The notes under the pieces: generated by a model | Told to the model about the DNA's origin: nothing | The model's input: the letters and a program-made list of their open reading frames with translations, nothing else | The model's database searches: none | Translations under genes and position numbers: made by a program | Origin: Oscillospiraceae bacterium | GTDB lineage: Bacteria; Bacillota; Clostridia; Oscillospirales; Oscillospiraceae | Direction: 5' to 3' | Length of the DNA: 63,022 nt | Assembly (NCBI GenBank): GCA_902778665.1 | Contig: CACYYN010000009.1 | Span: 1-63,022, forward strand | Shown: piece after piece, positions 1 to 8,641 of the stretch | Layout: each line of letters starts with the position of its first letter | How positions within the stretch are numbered: the first letter of the stretch is position 1

Positions 1-96
1 ACACTCTTTGTCAACCGGGACGGCATTATCCTTTTGGCGCCTATCGAGGGTGTTCCGAGTGATCTGTCCAAGTATGAACTGTTCAAAGCCGTTTGA
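1..96 (+). CDS. C-terminal end of an unrecognised protein (partial)
   Basis: The window opens inside a reading frame that runs in frame 1 to a TGA at 94-96. Only 31 residues are visible; they contain V-N-R-D-G-I-I-L-L-A and end in Y-E-L-F-K-A-V. The alternation of hydrophobic and charged residues looks like real coding sequence, but it is too short to assign a family. An IS-like remnant begins about 20 bases downstream. Confidence 0.45.
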   Translation, partial: TLFVNRDGIILLAPIEGVPSDLSKYELFKAV

Positions 97-116
97 CCTC
101 AAAACCAGCAAGGCGT

Positions 117-440
117 TGTCTCAAAACAGCAAAATAGGCTGAATTGAGGCAACGCCTCCTTTTATAGGAGCATATTGTTCAAAACTTGTGGTATTCCTTG
201 TAAATCTGTGCATAACCACTACGGCGCTTACCAATCTCACCGGATTATCTGCTGCTATGAATGTTTCTGTCTCAATCGGTAGTTTCAGTTGACGCCCCGT
301 TTCATAGAGCGTATAATCTACCTGCTTATGATTTTGAATCACAACCAAATTATATGCCGACAGCCGACTCTTGTACAGAGCCGGCTGCCGTTATTTTGCA
401 CTTTTTGTCACCCGGGGGTTATCTCTTGTTTTGAGACAGC
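117..440 (-). mobile_element. Internally deleted IS1182-like insertion element (MITE-like remnant)
   Basis: A perfect 12-base inverted repeat bounds the segment: TGTCTCAAAACA at 117-128 and its reverse complement at 427-438, with the right arm continuing into GCCCC. Between the arms, on the minus strand, lies the start of a transposase-like frame. At about 320 bases the element is far shorter than a complete IS of this kind (about 1.5-1.8 kb), so the middle has been lost while both ends remain. Such a derivative could only move with a transposase supplied from elsewhere. The family assignment rests on recalled similarity of the N-terminal residues and of the GGGGCTGTCTCAAAA-type ends. Confidence 0.6.
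121..348 (-). pseudogene. Truncated IS1182-family transposase (N-terminal piece)
   Basis: The 75-codon frame starts with about 45 residues that resemble the beginning of IS1182-type DDE transposases: a Q-L-K-L-P-I stretch followed by A-A-D-N-P-V-R-L-V-S-A-V-V. After this the sequence changes abruptly to unrelated residues and a stop close to the left inverted repeat. The catalytic DDE core is absent, so the product cannot be an active transposase. The abrupt change fits an internal deletion joining the 5' part of the gene to the distal end of the element. Confidence 0.6.
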
Positions 441-468
441 CCCTTTTCTGTTATGGAGATTTTCTCTG

Positions 469-1476
469 TTATGCCTTCGGTGCTTCTTCGGCAGGGGCAG
501 CTTCATTCTCTGCGGCGGGACCTTCGTTGATGTTGATCAGATTATAATTACGAGTGCCGAGGCCGACTTCGACGGCGTGCTCGAGGGTATGGAGGCCGTC
601 GAGCTCGGTGACACGCTCGATAAAGGATTCGTTCCCCTCTGCCTCCCAGATGAGATCGAGGCAGGCCTGGTCAAGGGCCACAGGGTCAGTGGAGGCGAGA
701 ATGCCGATGTCATGGATGTCCGGCTCTTCGGGATAGCCGTCGCAGTCACAGTCAATGGAGAGACGGTTCATGACGTTGATGTAGACAATGCGGTCATCCA
801 GATAGTCAGCGACGGCCTTGCCGGCCTCCGCCATGCTCTCGAGAAACTCGGTGTGGAGCTCATCATGCCAGTGGGTATCGGAGGTGCCGCCGGAGTGAAT
901 GCGAACCTTGCCCATGCTGGAGGCGAGGCCGATGGAGATGTTCTTGATGGCTCCACCGTAGCCGGCCATGGCATGACCCTTGAAGTGGGAGAGGATGACA
1001 TAGGAATCATAATCGGTAAAGTGGGTACCGACAAGGTCACCGGTGAGGCGGGTGCCGCCGATGACGGGGATTTCCATAGATCCGTATTCATCGAGAATCT
1101 GGAAAGGGGCAATGTCGGTATAGCCGTGGTCTTCCGCCACCTGATAGTGCTCAGCCGTGGCTGCACGGAAGCCGCCGTAGGCCGTGTTGCACTCCACAAT
1201 GGTGCCGTCGAGCTTCTGCACGAGGTCGGCAATCAGCTCGGGACGGAGATAGTTGCTGGCGGGGGGCTCGCCGGTGGAGAGCTTGACGGCAACTTTGCCG
1301 GTGGGCGTCCACCCAAGGGCCTCGTAGACAGCGACAAGGCCTTCGGGTGAGATATCATCGGTAAAATAGACCAGCGGGATCTCCTCCGCCTCCTCTGCAA
1401 AAGCGGCGGCAGGCGACAAAACGGTGATGAGCAGGCAGAATGCCAGCATCAGGACGGGAAGGGAAAAAAGCTTCAT
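469..1476 (-). CDS. Secreted DUF362 domain protein
   Basis: The 335-residue protein begins with a signal peptide (hydrophobic core at residues 5-22, probable cleavage after A-F-A near 27). The rest matches the DUF362 family as I know it: K-V-A-V-K-L near residue 60, a central M-G-K-V-R-I-H-S-G-G, and D-P-V-A-L-D-Q-A-C near 270. No ferredoxin cysteine motif, which some family members carry, is present. The biochemical role of DUF362 proteins is not settled. The gene is last of three minus-strand genes (clostripain-like peptidase, permease, this one) with gaps of 6 and 15 bases, so it is probably co-transcribed and translocated. An Ala/Glu/Pro-rich tail ends the protein. An AGGAGG-type ribosome site precedes the ATG. 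Confidence 0.8.
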   Translation of the reverse strand: MKLFSLPVLMLAFCLLITVLSPAAAFAEEAEEIPLVYFTDDISPEGLVAVYEALGWTPTGKVAVKLSTGEPPASNYLRPELIADLVQKLDGTIVECNTAYGGFRAATAEHYQVAEDHGYTDIAPFQILDEYGSMEIPVIGGTRLTGDLVGTHFTDYDSYVILSHFKGHAMAGYGGAIKNISIGLASSMGKVRIHSGGTSDTHWHDELHTEFLESMAEAGKAVADYLDDRIVYINVMNRLSIDCDCDGYPEEPDIHDIGILASTDPVALDQACLDLIWEAEGNESFIERVTELDGLHTLEHAVEVGLGTRNYNLININEGPAAENEAAPAEEAPKA

Positions 1477-1491
1477 AGATCGTACCTCCTT

Positions 1492-2406
1492 TTAAAGAAT
1501 GAGATTGACAACAAGGCCGGTGAACAGGGCGAAGACGATGACAAACGCCCAGTAGAGCAGGAACCGGCGCATGCCGAGCACAATTTTCAGGGCGCCGAGA
1601 TTGGTGATTTTGGTGGCGGGACCGGTGAGCATGAAGGCACATGCACTGCCGATGCTCATCCCCTGCCAGAGCCACTCCCGCAAAAGCGGGATGGTGCCGC
1701 CGCCGCAGGCATAGAGGGGAACACCGATGGTGGCCGCCATGAGCACGCCCCAGGCCTCGTTGCCGCCGAAGAGGCGGGTCATCAGGTCCTGCGGCACATA
1801 ACGCTGGAAGACGGCCGACAAAGCGATGCCTGCGAGAAAATAGGGGCCGGTGGCCTTCACATTCCGCCAGACGTTGAGCAGATAGCGGATGAGAAGATTG
1901 GGATGGGTGTCGTGGCTGGCCCGCTCCTCAAAGCCGGTGAAGTCGAAAAAAGGCTTATCCCGGTAGAAGAAGCGAAGCAGCAGCCCGGCCGCAATGCCGC
2001 AGAGAAAGCAGCTGATGATGCGAACCGCAAGAACGGTCGGCCCGAGGGACGCACTGTAGATGATGAGCTGGGGGTTTAAGAGAATGGAGGCCATCATGAA
2101 GGAGGCCAGCCAGTCATGCCGCATGCCCTGACGGGAGAAGGACGCCGCAATGGGGATGGTGCCGTACATGCAAAGCGGCGAGGCGATGCCCAGCAGGCAG
2201 GCCGGGACAACGCCCAGAACACCCCATTTCTTGCCGTTCATTTTGCGGAAAAGCTGATGGATCGAGTCTTTGGCGAAAACGGAGATCAGAGACCCGATGG
2301 CAATGCCCAGCACCCAGTACCAAAAGATCTGGCGGGCCTGCAGCTCAAAATAATACCAGAGGTAAATGAACTCACGCCGCAGGATGCGGAGGAGGGGTTG
2401 CTGCAT
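1492..2406 (-). CDS. Permease of the DUF318/ArsP-like family
   Basis: The 304-residue protein is mostly hydrophobic, with about eight membrane segments and a short charged loop near residues 140-165. Two family-type motifs are visible: C-G-G-G-T-I-P-L-L in the second half and L-T-G-P-A-T-K-I near the C-terminus; these resemble the YraQ/ArsP-like permease group (DUF318). Some members export organoarsenicals, but no arsenic genes are nearby, so the substrate is unknown. The ATG lies 6 bases after the stop of the peptidase gene without a good ribosome site of its own, suggesting translational coupling. The DUF362 gene follows 15 bases later. Confidence 0.75.
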   Translation of the reverse strand: MQQPLLRILRREFIYLWYYFELQARQIFWYWVLGIAIGSLISVFAKDSIHQLFRKMNGKKWGVLGVVPACLLGIASPLCMYGTIPIAASFSRQGMRHDWLASFMMASILLNPQLIIYSASLGPTVLAVRIISCFLCGIAAGLLLRFFYRDKPFFDFTGFEERASHDTHPNLLIRYLLNVWRNVKATGPYFLAGIALSAVFQRYVPQDLMTRLFGGNEAWGVLMAATIGVPLYACGGGTIPLLREWLWQGMSIGSACAFMLTGPATKITNLGALKIVLGMRRFLLYWAFVIVFALFTGLVVNLIL

Positions 2407-2412
2407 GGAGGA

Positions 2413-4881
2413 TTACCAGCCGGAGCCGTAGAAACGGTCGTCAACAACCCAGGAGGAAATGCCGTTCTGGCCCATATTGATGCCTGCCACACGGCTGTAG
2501 TAGCTGTCGCCACGCTGGTCGCGGATGACAGCAGAGGTGAGGTAATAGCCCTCGGGCAGCATTCTGAGGGAGATGTCGGCAGTGGACTTATAGGTGACGC
2601 TCTCCCCTTCCGCCAAAATCTGCTGATTTGTGCCGTAATCGGTGACGGAATAGATGGGAGCTATCCGGTCATTCTCCTGCAGGGTTTCGACGGAGCGGGT
2701 ATTGACGAGGAAGTTTACGCCTCCGCTATCGGGCACCTTGCGAACGCCGGTGACGGTGACGTCGTCCGTATCCCGGTTCCAGGTGAGGGTGAGATAGGCC
2801 TCGGCATCATTGACCATGACGTGGGACTGATACTCGGTGTAGGAAGGTGTGGAGGTGACAACCTCGAGAGAGAGGGGCTGATCGCCGAGGAAGATCCATT
2901 TGCCGTCAAAGTCACTGCGGAGATAGCCCTCGCCGTCGAGATAGAGGCAGTCATCGGTGCCGAACATGGTGATGGCATAGGTCTCTTCATCGTAGATGCC
3001 GATTTCCATATCATAGCTGGAGATCAGGTTCTGAAGGGCATCGTCCACGGGGACGGCAAAGCCGTCAGCATCGGCAGTGGCATCGGCCTTTGTGAAGTTT
3101 TTAAACGGGGTGACATCCAGCACGGCAGGGACCGAATCCGTCATGGTGGAGACATAATCCAGCATCTCCTCATTGAGGCAGCCGGCCTGCTTGTAATAGT
3201 AGAGAGCGGTGATGGTGTCGTTATCGGAGACATTATAAATATAATCCAGGTAATAGAGAAGGCCGTAAAGATCCTTCACCTCGGTAGGCAGATAGACGGC
3301 GATGCCAGTGGAGTCGCTGAGAGCACCGTTCTCCCGGTGATAGAGAACAGACTCACCCACCAGATCACGGATGCGGCTGCTCTCTTCCGGGAAGCTGTCG
3401 GCAAGCAGAGCAGCATAGTTGCCCAGATCCGCCGTGTTGTAAACATCATAGTAATCCTCGGCGTAGCGGGTGGCCCGGCTGCCGCAGCGGCTCATCTCGG
3501 CAAGGACGCCGATGTCATCGGCAGCGGAAATCAGCTGCTTTTCACAGAGGGCGACATAGGCATCATAGAGCTCGGAGGCTTTTGCGGCATCGATGACAGA
3601 GAAGGTTACTTCCAGGTCCATCAGAGGGCTATTGATGTTCTGGCGGATGTAGTGGTCGGTATACGAATCGGCCACCAGCTGAGCAACCTTCGCCGGAGAG
3701 AGGGTGGGGTCTTCCGACATGGGGCGGAGGAACTCGTCATAGGTCCAGCCGTCACCCGGCTCAACCTCTTCACTGAGGCAGTAGTAGCTGGCGAAGCCAT
3801 CGAGCGTATGGGTAACCTCGAGGGTGGACATGAGGCAGGCGTCAAAGCCGATGATGTCAAAGGCGGGGTTTGCGGCGTTGGGACGATAGACCTGAGAGAG
3901 GGCGGAGCGGATATCCTTCAGGGAGAACATGCCGCCGAAAATGGAATCGCAGCCGTAGCCGAAGGGGCCGCCGCCGTGATTCCAGAGGACGAGCATATTA
4001 TGGTCGGACCGGTACTCATCCTTGCAGAAACGGAGAAAATCGGCAAGAGTGTCGGTGGTGGAGGCATTTTGCAGCGGGAGGTTTTCAACCTCCTTCAGCT
4101 CGCCTTTTTCATAGACAAAGCGCTGGGTGCGATTGGGGTTGATCATCCGGTTGCTCCAGCGGGTGGCACCGCCGGTCTGGATGACAATGCGGATATTGTC
4201 AGACCAGGTGTCGGCAGTCATCTCGGCAATATCGGCGGAAGCGCAGCCCTCCCGATCCGAAACAACTACATCCTGCGTGACAACCGTGGAGGAAGCCACG
4301 GGCTTATCCGGGTAATAGAAATAGGCCGGAAGCTCCAGGCCGTTGGCAGCCAGCTCACCGTTGAACTTGGTGAGGCGGTCTTTCTTGTCCTGTTTTGTCC
4401 TGTCTGAAATTTCCTTCTTCTCATCAGCGATCAGAGATGCGGTGACGTAGGAGAGGTCATTTTCATCCATGTCCTCCAGGTTGGAGGCAACGAGGTAGAC
4501 ACAGATGGTCCAGGTTTCATCCTCGCCGACGGAGGGCAGGGCGTCGATGCGGGCAGCGCCCTCGGCATCAAGCGGTGAAATTTCGTAGAGCTTTTCCATT
4601 CCCGCTTCGTCCAGCGGGGCATCCTTATTGGCACTGTTGAAAGCATAGAGGAGCGGGACGACAGTCTCCTGCAGAAAAGCCGGAAACAGGCTGGACAGCA
4701 GCCCGATGATAACGGCAATGACCAGAATGGTGCAGCAGGGTTTTTTCAGATAGAGATTCCACACACGCTTCAGCCAGGGGGCGTAGCGGTAATAGTCCTT
4801 TTCCGCCTGGCGCCGGGCACGTTTAGCCTCCTTCCAGCGGAGGCGCTTTTCTTTGCGGGTAAGCTTTTCTGTTTCTTCCAT
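2413..4881 (-). CDS. Membrane-anchored clostripain-like cysteine peptidase (family C11)
   Basis: I place the start at the ATG at 4881 because AAAGGAGG precedes it; an upstream in-frame start would add 28 unlikely residues. The 822-residue product has a basic cytoplasmic tail (1-45), one membrane segment (about 49-71) and a large outer region. The C11 catalytic dyad is visible as N-H-G-G-G (His about 302) and F-D-A-C-L-M (Cys about 349), followed by L-S-E-E-V-E-P-G-D-G-W. This class cuts after basic residues, and the N-terminal anchor should display the enzyme on the cell surface. About 400 residues follow the catalytic core and hold a beta-rich region I cannot name. It is first of a three-gene minus-strand operon. 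Confidence 0.85.
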   Translation of the reverse strand: MEETEKLTRKEKRLRWKEAKRARRQAEKDYYRYAPWLKRVWNLYLKKPCCTILVIAVIIGLLSSLFPAFLQETVVPLLYAFNSANKDAPLDEAGMEKLYEISPLDAEGAARIDALPSVGEDETWTICVYLVASNLEDMDENDLSYVTASLIADEKKEISDRTKQDKKDRLTKFNGELAANGLELPAYFYYPDKPVASSTVVTQDVVVSDREGCASADIAEMTADTWSDNIRIVIQTGGATRWSNRMINPNRTQRFVYEKGELKEVENLPLQNASTTDTLADFLRFCKDEYRSDHNMLVLWNHGGGPFGYGCDSIFGGMFSLKDIRSALSQVYRPNAANPAFDIIGFDACLMSTLEVTHTLDGFASYYCLSEEVEPGDGWTYDEFLRPMSEDPTLSPAKVAQLVADSYTDHYIRQNINSPLMDLEVTFSVIDAAKASELYDAYVALCEKQLISAADDIGVLAEMSRCGSRATRYAEDYYDVYNTADLGNYAALLADSFPEESSRIRDLVGESVLYHRENGALSDSTGIAVYLPTEVKDLYGLLYYLDYIYNVSDNDTITALYYYKQAGCLNEEMLDYVSTMTDSVPAVLDVTPFKNFTKADATADADGFAVPVDDALQNLISSYDMEIGIYDEETYAITMFGTDDCLYLDGEGYLRSDFDGKWIFLGDQPLSLEVVTSTPSYTEYQSHVMVNDAEAYLTLTWNRDTDDVTVTGVRKVPDSGGVNFLVNTRSVETLQENDRIAPIYSVTDYGTNQQILAEGESVTYKSTADISLRMLPEGYYLTSAVIRDQRGDSYYSRVAGINMGQNGISSWVVDDRFYGSGW

Positions 4882-5001
4882 AGTTTCCTCCTTTGCACAT
4901 TCGGATGCTGAAAAACATAAAACCAACTTCTGTATCAAATTATATTTTACAACACTAATTATCACTTTTCAAGAAAAACCGCAGGCCCGGAGGGGTGAAA
5001 T

Positions 5002-5030
5002 TTGACAATTCTGCTGAATTGTGGTATACA
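5002..5030 (+). promoter_or_regulatory. Sigma-A promoter of the alpha-amylase gene
   Basis: TTGACA at 5002-5007 and TATACA at 5025-5030 are separated by 17 bases. The start codon lies about 30 bases downstream, so the leader is short. Confidence 0.75.
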
Positions 5031-5059
5031 TTCATACAATCTCACAAAGGAGGGATACT

Positions 5060-6538
5060 TTGAAAACAGACAACGAGACCATGATGCAGTATTTTGAGTG
5101 GTACCTGCCGAATGACGGATTCTGGTGGAAGCGCTGTGCCGCTAAGGCCGAGAATCTCGCTGCGCTGGGAATCAGCGAAGTATGGCTGCCTCCGGCTTAC
5201 AAGGGCACCTCGCAGGAAGACGTGGGCTACGGTGTTTATGATATGTACGATCTGGGCGAGTTCGATCAGAAAGGAACGGTTAGGACCAAATACGGCACGA
5301 AAGAAGAATATCTGGAGGCGATCAGGGCCTTCCACGATGCCGGCATCAAGGTGTTTGCCGACATTGTGCTCAACCACAGGATGGGCGGCGACGAGATTGA
5401 GGAAGTGACAGCAGTTACCGACTCGCAGGATGACCGCAACCAGCAGATCGGCGGTGAGGAAAAGGTACGGGTGTGGTCGAAATTCACCTTCCCCGGCCGG
5501 AAAGGCCGATACAGCCGTTTCATCTGGGACCATACCTGCTTCACGGGGACGGACTGGGCCGAGGGCTCGGAGAATAATCTGGACAGGATTTTCCGCTTCA
5601 CCGGAAAGCAGTGGGCCGAGCAGACCGACCCGGAAAAGGGCAACTTTGACTACCTGATGGGCATGAACGTGGATATGGACAACCCCGTCGTCGTGCAGGA
5701 GACCAAGAAGTGGCTGCGGTGGTATCTGGAAGAGACCGGTGTGGACGGACTTAGGCTGGATGCCGTGAAGCATATCAGCTTCCCCTTCTACCGGGAGCTG
5801 CTGAAATCGCTGCGGCGGCACGGTTATCCGGATCTGCCGGCCGTGGGAGAATATTGGAGCGGCGATCTGGACCGGCTGCTGTACTATCTGGACTGTGTGG
5901 ACAACGAGATGTCGCTTTTTGACGTGGCGCTGCACTATAAAATTTTCAACGCCTCGGAGGCCGGCGACAGCTTTGACATGGGCTCCATCCTGCAGGACAC
6001 GCTGGTGAAGGAGCGGCCGCAGAACGCCGTGACCTTTGTGGACAACCACGACACCCAGTACGGGCAGAGCCTGCAGTCATTCGTGCAGGAGTGGTTCAAG
6101 CCCCTGGCCTATGCGCTGATTCTGCTGCGGCAGGAGGGCACCCCCTGTGTGTTCTACTCGGACTATTACGGCAACCCGGTAAAGAACCTGCCGATGGTGC
6201 CGAATCTGGGCAAGATGATCAAGATCCGCCGGAACTATGCCTACGGCGAGCAGATCGACCACTTTGACGATGCCCATACGGTGGGCTGGGTCCGGCAGGG
6301 TGACGGAGATCATGAAGACTCGGGGTTGGCAGTCGTCCTCAGCAACGGCGAGGGCGGAGAGAAAAAGATGTTCATGGGCAAAGAAAACGCCGGTGAGAGC
6401 TTTTTCGACGCACTCGGCAATATCCCCGACCCGGTGGTGATTGACGAGGAGGGGTTCGGAAGCTTCGGCTGCTGCGGCAGAAACGTCTCGGTGTGGGTGC
6501 GAAGTGCCCCCTTTGAAAACCTGGTTGTAAACGAATAA
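5060..6538 (+). CDS. Cytoplasmic alpha-amylase (GH13)
   Basis: The enzyme hydrolyses alpha-1,4-glucan bonds in starch, glycogen or maltodextrins. I choose the TTG at 5060, seven bases after AAAGGAGGG; the first ATG (5081) is too far from that site. The 492-residue product has no signal peptide, so it should act inside the cell. GH13 motifs are all present: D-I-V-L-N-H, G-L-R-L-D-A-V-K-H (nucleophile Asp about 234), V-G-E-Y-W (acid/base Glu about 264) and F-V-D-N-H-D-T (Asp about 331). The early M-M-Q-Y-F-E-W is typical of bacterial liquefying-type amylases (GH13_5). It has its own promoter; the AEC transporter gene follows 43 bases later. Confidence 0.92.
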   Translation: MKTDNETMMQYFEWYLPNDGFWWKRCAAKAENLAALGISEVWLPPAYKGTSQEDVGYGVYDMYDLGEFDQKGTVRTKYGTKEEYLEAIRAFHDAGIKVFADIVLNHRMGGDEIEEVTAVTDSQDDRNQQIGGEEKVRVWSKFTFPGRKGRYSRFIWDHTCFTGTDWAEGSENNLDRIFRFTGKQWAEQTDPEKGNFDYLMGMNVDMDNPVVVQETKKWLRWYLEETGVDGLRLDAVKHISFPFYRELLKSLRRHGYPDLPAVGEYWSGDLDRLLYYLDCVDNEMSLFDVALHYKIFNASEAGDSFDMGSILQDTLVKERPQNAVTFVDNHDTQYGQSLQSFVQEWFKPLAYALILLRQEGTPCVFYSDYYGNPVKNLPMVPNLGKMIKIRRNYAYGEQIDHFDDAHTVGWVRQGDGDHEDSGLAVVLSNGEGGEKKMFMGKENAGESFFDALGNIPDPVVIDEEGFGSFGCCGRNVSVWVRSAPFENLVVNE

Positions 6539-6581
6539 AAATCTTCCGCAACATACAGATTGCGAGGAAGGAACCTGAACC

Positions 6582-7514
6582 ATGGAAAAAACAATCGGTG
6601 TGCTGCAGACTGTGCTGCCCGTGATTGTGATGCTGGGCATCGGCATGCTATTAAGAGCAAAAAAGCTGATCTCCCGGGAGGGCATCAACACCCTGAAATT
6701 TGTGGTGGTGAATATCACGCTGCCGGCAGTGCTTCTCAGTGCCTTCGCCACCACCCGCTATACCTGGATGGACGTTGTGATCCCGCTGCTGATGTTTCTG
6801 GTGTGTCTGGCAGGGTGGGCACTGGGCAAGCTTGCGGCAAAGGTGCTGCATCTCTCCTCCCGGTTTGTCCCGTTTCTGACCACGGGGTTTGAGGCGGGCA
6901 TGCTGGGCTATGCCTTGTATAACATGCTCTACGGCAGCGCAAGCACCGCCGATTTCGCGAGAATCGACCTCGGCCAGGTGCTGTTTGTATTCACGCTCTA
7001 CAAAATCCTGCTGGGGCTGGACGGCAGCAAAAAGGCGGATGTGAAGGAGCTGATGCGGGAGATGGTCTTCTCCCCCATCATCGTGGCGATTGCGGCAGGC
7101 GTGCTGCTGGGGGCGACGGGGCTTTATCAGGCACTGGTGCCGTCCGGCATTGCGGGCATTCTGGACGCCTGCACCGATTTCGTCTCGGCACCCACCAGTG
7201 CCGTCATTTTGCTGACCATCGGCTATGACCTTGTGCTGGGTGACATTCCCTGGGCATCCACCGGGAAGGTTGTGGCATTGCGCTTTGTGATTATGATGAT
7301 CCTCCGCACGGTGCTGATTCTGATTCTCCGGGTGCTGATGCCGTCTGTCAACCTGACCAATGCCATCAACGTCATGTTCATTCTGCCGCCTCCCTTTGTG
7401 TTGCCGGTGTTTGCGGACGACGCAGACCAGCGGGTTTATGTCTCCTCAGCACTGTCCGTCTCCACCCTGGTTGCCATCGTCGGTTTTGCCGTGCTGGCAG
7501 CGGTGGGAGCGTAA
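6582..7514 (+). CDS. AEC (auxin efflux carrier) family transporter
   Basis: The 310-residue protein has ten hydrophobic segments in two groups of five separated by a polar centre with D-G-S-K-K-A-D near residue 147. The N-terminal V-L-P-V-I-V-M-L-G-I-G and the N-I-T-L-P-A-V-L segment are typical of the AEC family. Bacterial relatives move organic anions such as malate, or are uncharacterised; the substrate cannot be read from sequence. A GAGGAAGG site precedes the ATG. It lies 43 bases after the amylase gene and may share its transcript. Confidence 0.85.
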   Translation: MEKTIGVLQTVLPVIVMLGIGMLLRAKKLISREGINTLKFVVVNITLPAVLLSAFATTRYTWMDVVIPLLMFLVCLAGWALGKLAAKVLHLSSRFVPFLTTGFEAGMLGYALYNMLYGSASTADFARIDLGQVLFVFTLYKILLGLDGSKKADVKELMREMVFSPIIVAIAAGVLLGATGLYQALVPSGIAGILDACTDFVSAPTSAVILLTIGYDLVLGDIPWASTGKVVALRFVIMMILRTVLILILRVLMPSVNLTNAINVMFILPPPFVLPVFADDADQRVYVSSALSVSTLVAIVGFAVLAAVGA

Positions 7515-7541
7515 GATGGTTTGGTGCTGAAGCATTCAAAT

Positions 7542-7608
7542 TAATTACACATACAGTGAACGGCGGAACTTGAGATGCTTGCAGGAACTCATCTGACAAT
7601 CGGCCTTG
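7542..7608 (+). repeat. Mosaic repeat block 1, copy A (head of the ydjM-like gene)
   Basis: These 67 bases recur without a mismatch at 10324-10390. The block covers the leader and first eleven codons of the YdjM-like gene. In copy A it continues into the complete gene. In copy B the frame ends after 14 codons and runs into a terminator. Confidence 0.9.
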
Positions 7609-8177
7609 CGTCGGCACTGGCGATCTGCGACCCCAGGAATATTGATCAGGCTGCACCGGTAATCATCGGTGCAGCCGTCGGGAGCATTATCTGCGACATG
7701 GACAGCAGGGACACTTCCAGAATCCGGGATGCACTGTACGGCAGGGTGATCGGGGCAGCGGTCGTTGGAATCACGGTGATCTGGAACGCCGTACAGAAAG
7801 GCGTTTTTTGGGAGACACTGATGAAGATCCCCCTTGATCGCGGGCTGATCGGGATCGTTCTGTTCGCACTCTCGGCAGTCTTTGCGAAGAAATCCGGCCA
7901 CAGAGGATATTCCCATTCCCTGGCGGCACTGATCATATATGCGTTTGCGCTGTACATGATTGACGCAAGGTTTGTGCTGCCGTTCGAAATCGGGTTTGTG
8001 TCCCATATTCTCCTGGACCTCACAAACAAAACCCCCATCAGGATCTTCTTTCCGGTGAAACGGGGATTCTGTTTTAACTGGTTCTATGCCAACAGGGCGG
8101 CAAATGCTGTCTGCATGGGGCTGGGAATCATCTGGCTGGTTTATGAGCTGAATGTCACGGCAGGGATTGCCTTGTGA
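7575..8177 (+). CDS. YdjM-like membrane protein (metal-dependent hydrolase family, DUF457)
   Basis: The 200-residue protein fits the YdjM/DUF457 family: an early G-T-H-L-T-I-G, an S-I-I-C-D-M-D motif near residue 40, K-S-G-H-R-G-Y-S-H-S near 112 and a late S-H-I-L-L-D-L-T. These conserved His and Asp residues are thought to bind a metal. Four to five hydrophobic segments place it in the membrane. Its function is not established; E. coli YdjM is a LexA-controlled membrane protein. The leader and first codons are duplicated about 2.8 kb downstream. The stop at 8175-8177 is followed directly by the tail of a lost DUF4406-like gene. Confidence 0.8.
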   Translation: MLAGTHLTIGLASALAICDPRNIDQAAPVIIGAAVGSIICDMDSRDTSRIRDALYGRVIGAAVVGITVIWNAVQKGVFWETLMKIPLDRGLIGIVLFALSAVFAKKSGHRGYSHSLAALIIYAFALYMIDARFVLPFEIGFVSHILLDLTNKTPIRIFFPVKRGFCFNWFYANRAANAVCMGLGIIWLVYELNVTAGIAL

Positions 8178-8198
8178 AAGCATTCAAAATTTTTGGAT

Positions 8199-8294
8199 CG
8201 TCGGTGGTTATATCGGTTCCAGTACCAGGTCTGAGATTGCGTATGCAACGGCCACGGGGAAAGCGGTCAGATATTTGGAGGAAAACTATGCTTA
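8199..8294 (+). pseudogene. Tail of a lost DUF4406-like gene (mosaic block 2, copy A)
   Basis: Bases 8199-8286 match 10716-10803, the end of the intact DUF4406-like gene, with about nine mismatches in 88 bases. The frame is still open here: it reads G-G-Y-I-G-S-S-T-R-S-E-I-A-Y and ends in Y-L-E-E-N-Y-A and TAA at 8292-8294. The stop overlaps the ATG of the next gene at 8288, so the two genes were once translationally coupled. The first three quarters of the gene are missing. Confidence 0.85.
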
Positions 8295-8641
8295 AAGTTT
8301 ATTGCTACAGCAGGTGCACCACCTGTAAAAAAGCTCTGAAATGGTTGGAAGAAAACGGAATCGAGCATGAAGTCATTGACATCAAGGCGAATCATCCGAG
8401 CGTGGAAACACTGCGGGAGTATTATGCCCTAAGCGGTCTGCCGCTGAAGCGATTCTTCAATACGAGTGGCATCCCATATCGGGAAATGTGCCTCTCGAAA
8501 AAGCTGCCGGAAATGAGTGAGGATGAGCAGCTGGCGCTTCTCGCAACCGATGGAATGTTGGTTAAGCGTCCGTTGGTGGCCGGTGATGGATTTGTCCTGA
8601 CCGGATTCAAAGAAGAGGAATGGACAGCAAAGATGAAATAA
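8288..8641 (+). CDS. Spx/MgsR/ArsC-family thioredoxin-fold protein
   Basis: The 117-residue protein starts L-K-V-Y-C-Y-S-R-C-T-T-C-K-K-A, an N-terminal C-x-x-C site typical of the ArsC/Spx superfamily, followed by L-K-R-F-F-N-T-S-G and L-V-K-R-P-L. I start at the ATG at 8288, which follows a GGAGG site inside the DUF4406-like remnant. Family members either reduce arsenate or, as Spx and MgsR do, contact RNA polymerase under thiol stress. The arsenic genes that would favour arsenate reductase are absent, so the role is open. The 3' end is duplicated at 10813-10858. Confidence 0.8.
   Translation: MLKVYCYSRCTTCKKALKWLEENGIEHEVIDIKANHPSVETLREYYALSGLPLKRFFNTSGIPYREMCLSKKLPEMSEDEQLALLATDGMLVKRPLVAGDGFVLTGFKEEEWTAKMK

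Noticed and set aside
289-1350. 353-codon plus-strand frame
   Set aside because: It is antisense to the DUF362 gene and begins in the IS remnant; no family pattern.
2116-4407. 763-codon open frame on the plus strand
   Set aside because: It is antisense to the clostripain-like gene, whose motifs, anchor and ribosome site are clear; long antisense frames arise from GC-rich codon use.
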